Shown here: positions 39,321 to 39,877 of the stretch, one piece after another | How the letters are laid out: each line of letters begins with the position of its first letter | How positions within the stretch are numbered: the first letter of the stretch is position 1 | Assembly: GCF_014648555.1 (NCBI RefSeq) | Contig: NZ_BMRI01000006.1 | Coordinates: 188,849 to 228,725, forward strand | Length of the DNA: 39,877 nucleotides | From: Kitasatospora griseola | Lineage (GTDB): Bacteria; Actinomycetota; Actinomycetes; Streptomycetales; Streptomycetaceae | Reading direction: 5' to 3' | Program-made: the position numbers and the translations under genes | Notes under the pieces: model-generated | What the model saw: only the letters and a program-made list of their open reading frames with translations | Databases searched by the model: none | What the model was told of the DNA's origin: nothing

Positions 39321-39475
39321 CGCGGCGCGCGCCACGGCCCGCGCCGGGGCTCGCCATGCTTGCGCCAGGCAACACCCCGGCGGGTGATGCCGCTTCGCCA
39401 TGCCCGGCCGATAGCATGACGGGTCGTCACATTCGGTGGCAGTCACCGCACTTGGACGGCTCGAAGGGGGAACGG

Positions 39476-39877
39476 GTGACCGATTCACTACCGGGCGGGA
39501 TCGACGTCAGCAGGCCGACCGCCGCGAGAATGTACGACCATCTACTGGGCGGGCGCTTCAATCACCCCTCCGACCGCGCCGCCGTCGAGCAACTGCTGAA
39601 AATCGCCCCCAGCACCAGGGAACTCGCGCTGAACAACCGGGCGTTCCTGTGCCGCGCCGTCGAGGTCATCGCCCGCGACTACGGCATCCGGCAGTTCGTC
39701 GACCACGGCTCCGGGCTGCCCACCCGGAACAACGTCCACCAGGTCGCCCAGCGCGTCGACGGGTCGTGCCGGGTCGTCTACATCGACGACGATCCGCACG
39801 TCCACGCCTACAGCGGCCTCCTGCTGGACGAGAACCCGCAGGTCGCCCTGTTGAAGACCGACATGACCCGGACCGCG
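39476..39877 (+). CDS. SAM-dependent methyltransferase family protein (DUF574/PF04672-like), cut by right edge
   Basis: The first 134 residues are visible from GTG 39476, preceded by AAGGGGGAAC. The N-terminus GIDVSRPTAARMYDHLLGG is the hallmark of this actinobacterial family, followed by F.HPSDRAAVEQLL, LNNRAFLCRAVEVIARDYGI and the SAM-site strand QFVDHGSGLPTRNNVHQVAQ. Another strand, VVYIDDDPHVHAYSG, supplies the acidic residue that binds the ribose. The family is much expanded in Streptomyces and its members' substrates are mostly unknown. The C-terminal half lies outside the window. Confidence 0.92.
   Translation, partial: MTDSLPGGIDVSRPTAARMYDHLLGGRFNHPSDRAAVEQLLKIAPSTRELALNNRAFLCRAVEVIARDYGIRQFVDHGSGLPTRNNVHQVAQRVDGSCRVVYIDDDPHVHAYSGLLLDENPQVALLKTDMTRTA

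Noticed and set aside
1..39877. Mobile element, prophage, CRISPR array, tRNA genes
   Set aside because: I looked for transposase or integrase motifs, regularly spaced repeats and tRNA-like cloverleaf sequences and found none. The tandem arrays seen have no spacers.

Overview
The window is very GC-rich. Its codon use, GTG starts, 4-nt gene overlaps, rare TTA codons, a 388-residue xylose isomerase, a sortase with LAxTG-type surface proteins and an actinobacterial SAM-methyltransferase (PF04672-like) family all point to a Streptomycetaceae chromosome (Streptomyces or Kitasatospora). No rRNA, tRNA, CRISPR array, insertion sequence or phage gene was seen.

Layout. 1-5.3 kb: secreted proteins (a partial one at the left edge and a PstS-like binding protein), a YegP/DUF1508 pair, an SGNH/GDSL hydrolase, a membrane protein and a HEAT-like remnant. 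5.4-7.2 kb: a NarL/DesK-type two-component system. 7.2-19.4 kb: a xylo-oligosaccharide/xylose locus. One leftward operon carries a lipoprotein binding protein, two permeases, a GH3 glycosidase and a short unknown gene, with a divergent LacI-family regulator. Further right are a ROK regulator, xylulokinase (xylB) and divergent xylose isomerase (xylA). Sugar would be imported by the ABC system (the ATPase is not encoded here), hydrolysed in the cytoplasm by the GH3 enzyme, and xylose converted by XylA and XylB. The LacI gene looks broken by an internal deletion of about 40 nt, although its candidate operators are intact. Beside it lies an orphan C-terminal cell-wall sorting signal, so this junction has probably been rearranged.

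19.7-25.5 kb: a small protein phosphatase, an MMPL transporter and a compact lanthipeptide system: a 53-residue precursor followed 2 nt later by an 840-residue class IV-like (LanL) synthetase with lyase, kinase and LanC domains. The cyclase has Cys-Cys-Gly where the usual Zn motif is Cys-His-Gly, and the predicted core has Thr but no Ser. This is the best candidate for an undescribed system in the window. 25.5-28.1 kb: an epoxide-hydrolase-like enzyme divergent from an XRE-cupin regulator with a clear operator palindrome, then a PQQ-like beta-propeller protein.

28.2-33.0 kb: a second-type (archaeal-like) valyl-tRNA synthetase with a strong terminator, then a fused ABC exporter. 33.1-35.8 kb: a beta-helix surface protein with a TTA codon in its signal peptide, and its neighbouring sortase. 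35.9-37.5 kb: a TetR regulator divergent from an SDR dehydrogenase. 37.6-39.9 kb: a small secreted protein, a small membrane protein, a sigma-factor-like protein and the start of a SAM-dependent methyltransferase cut by the right edge.
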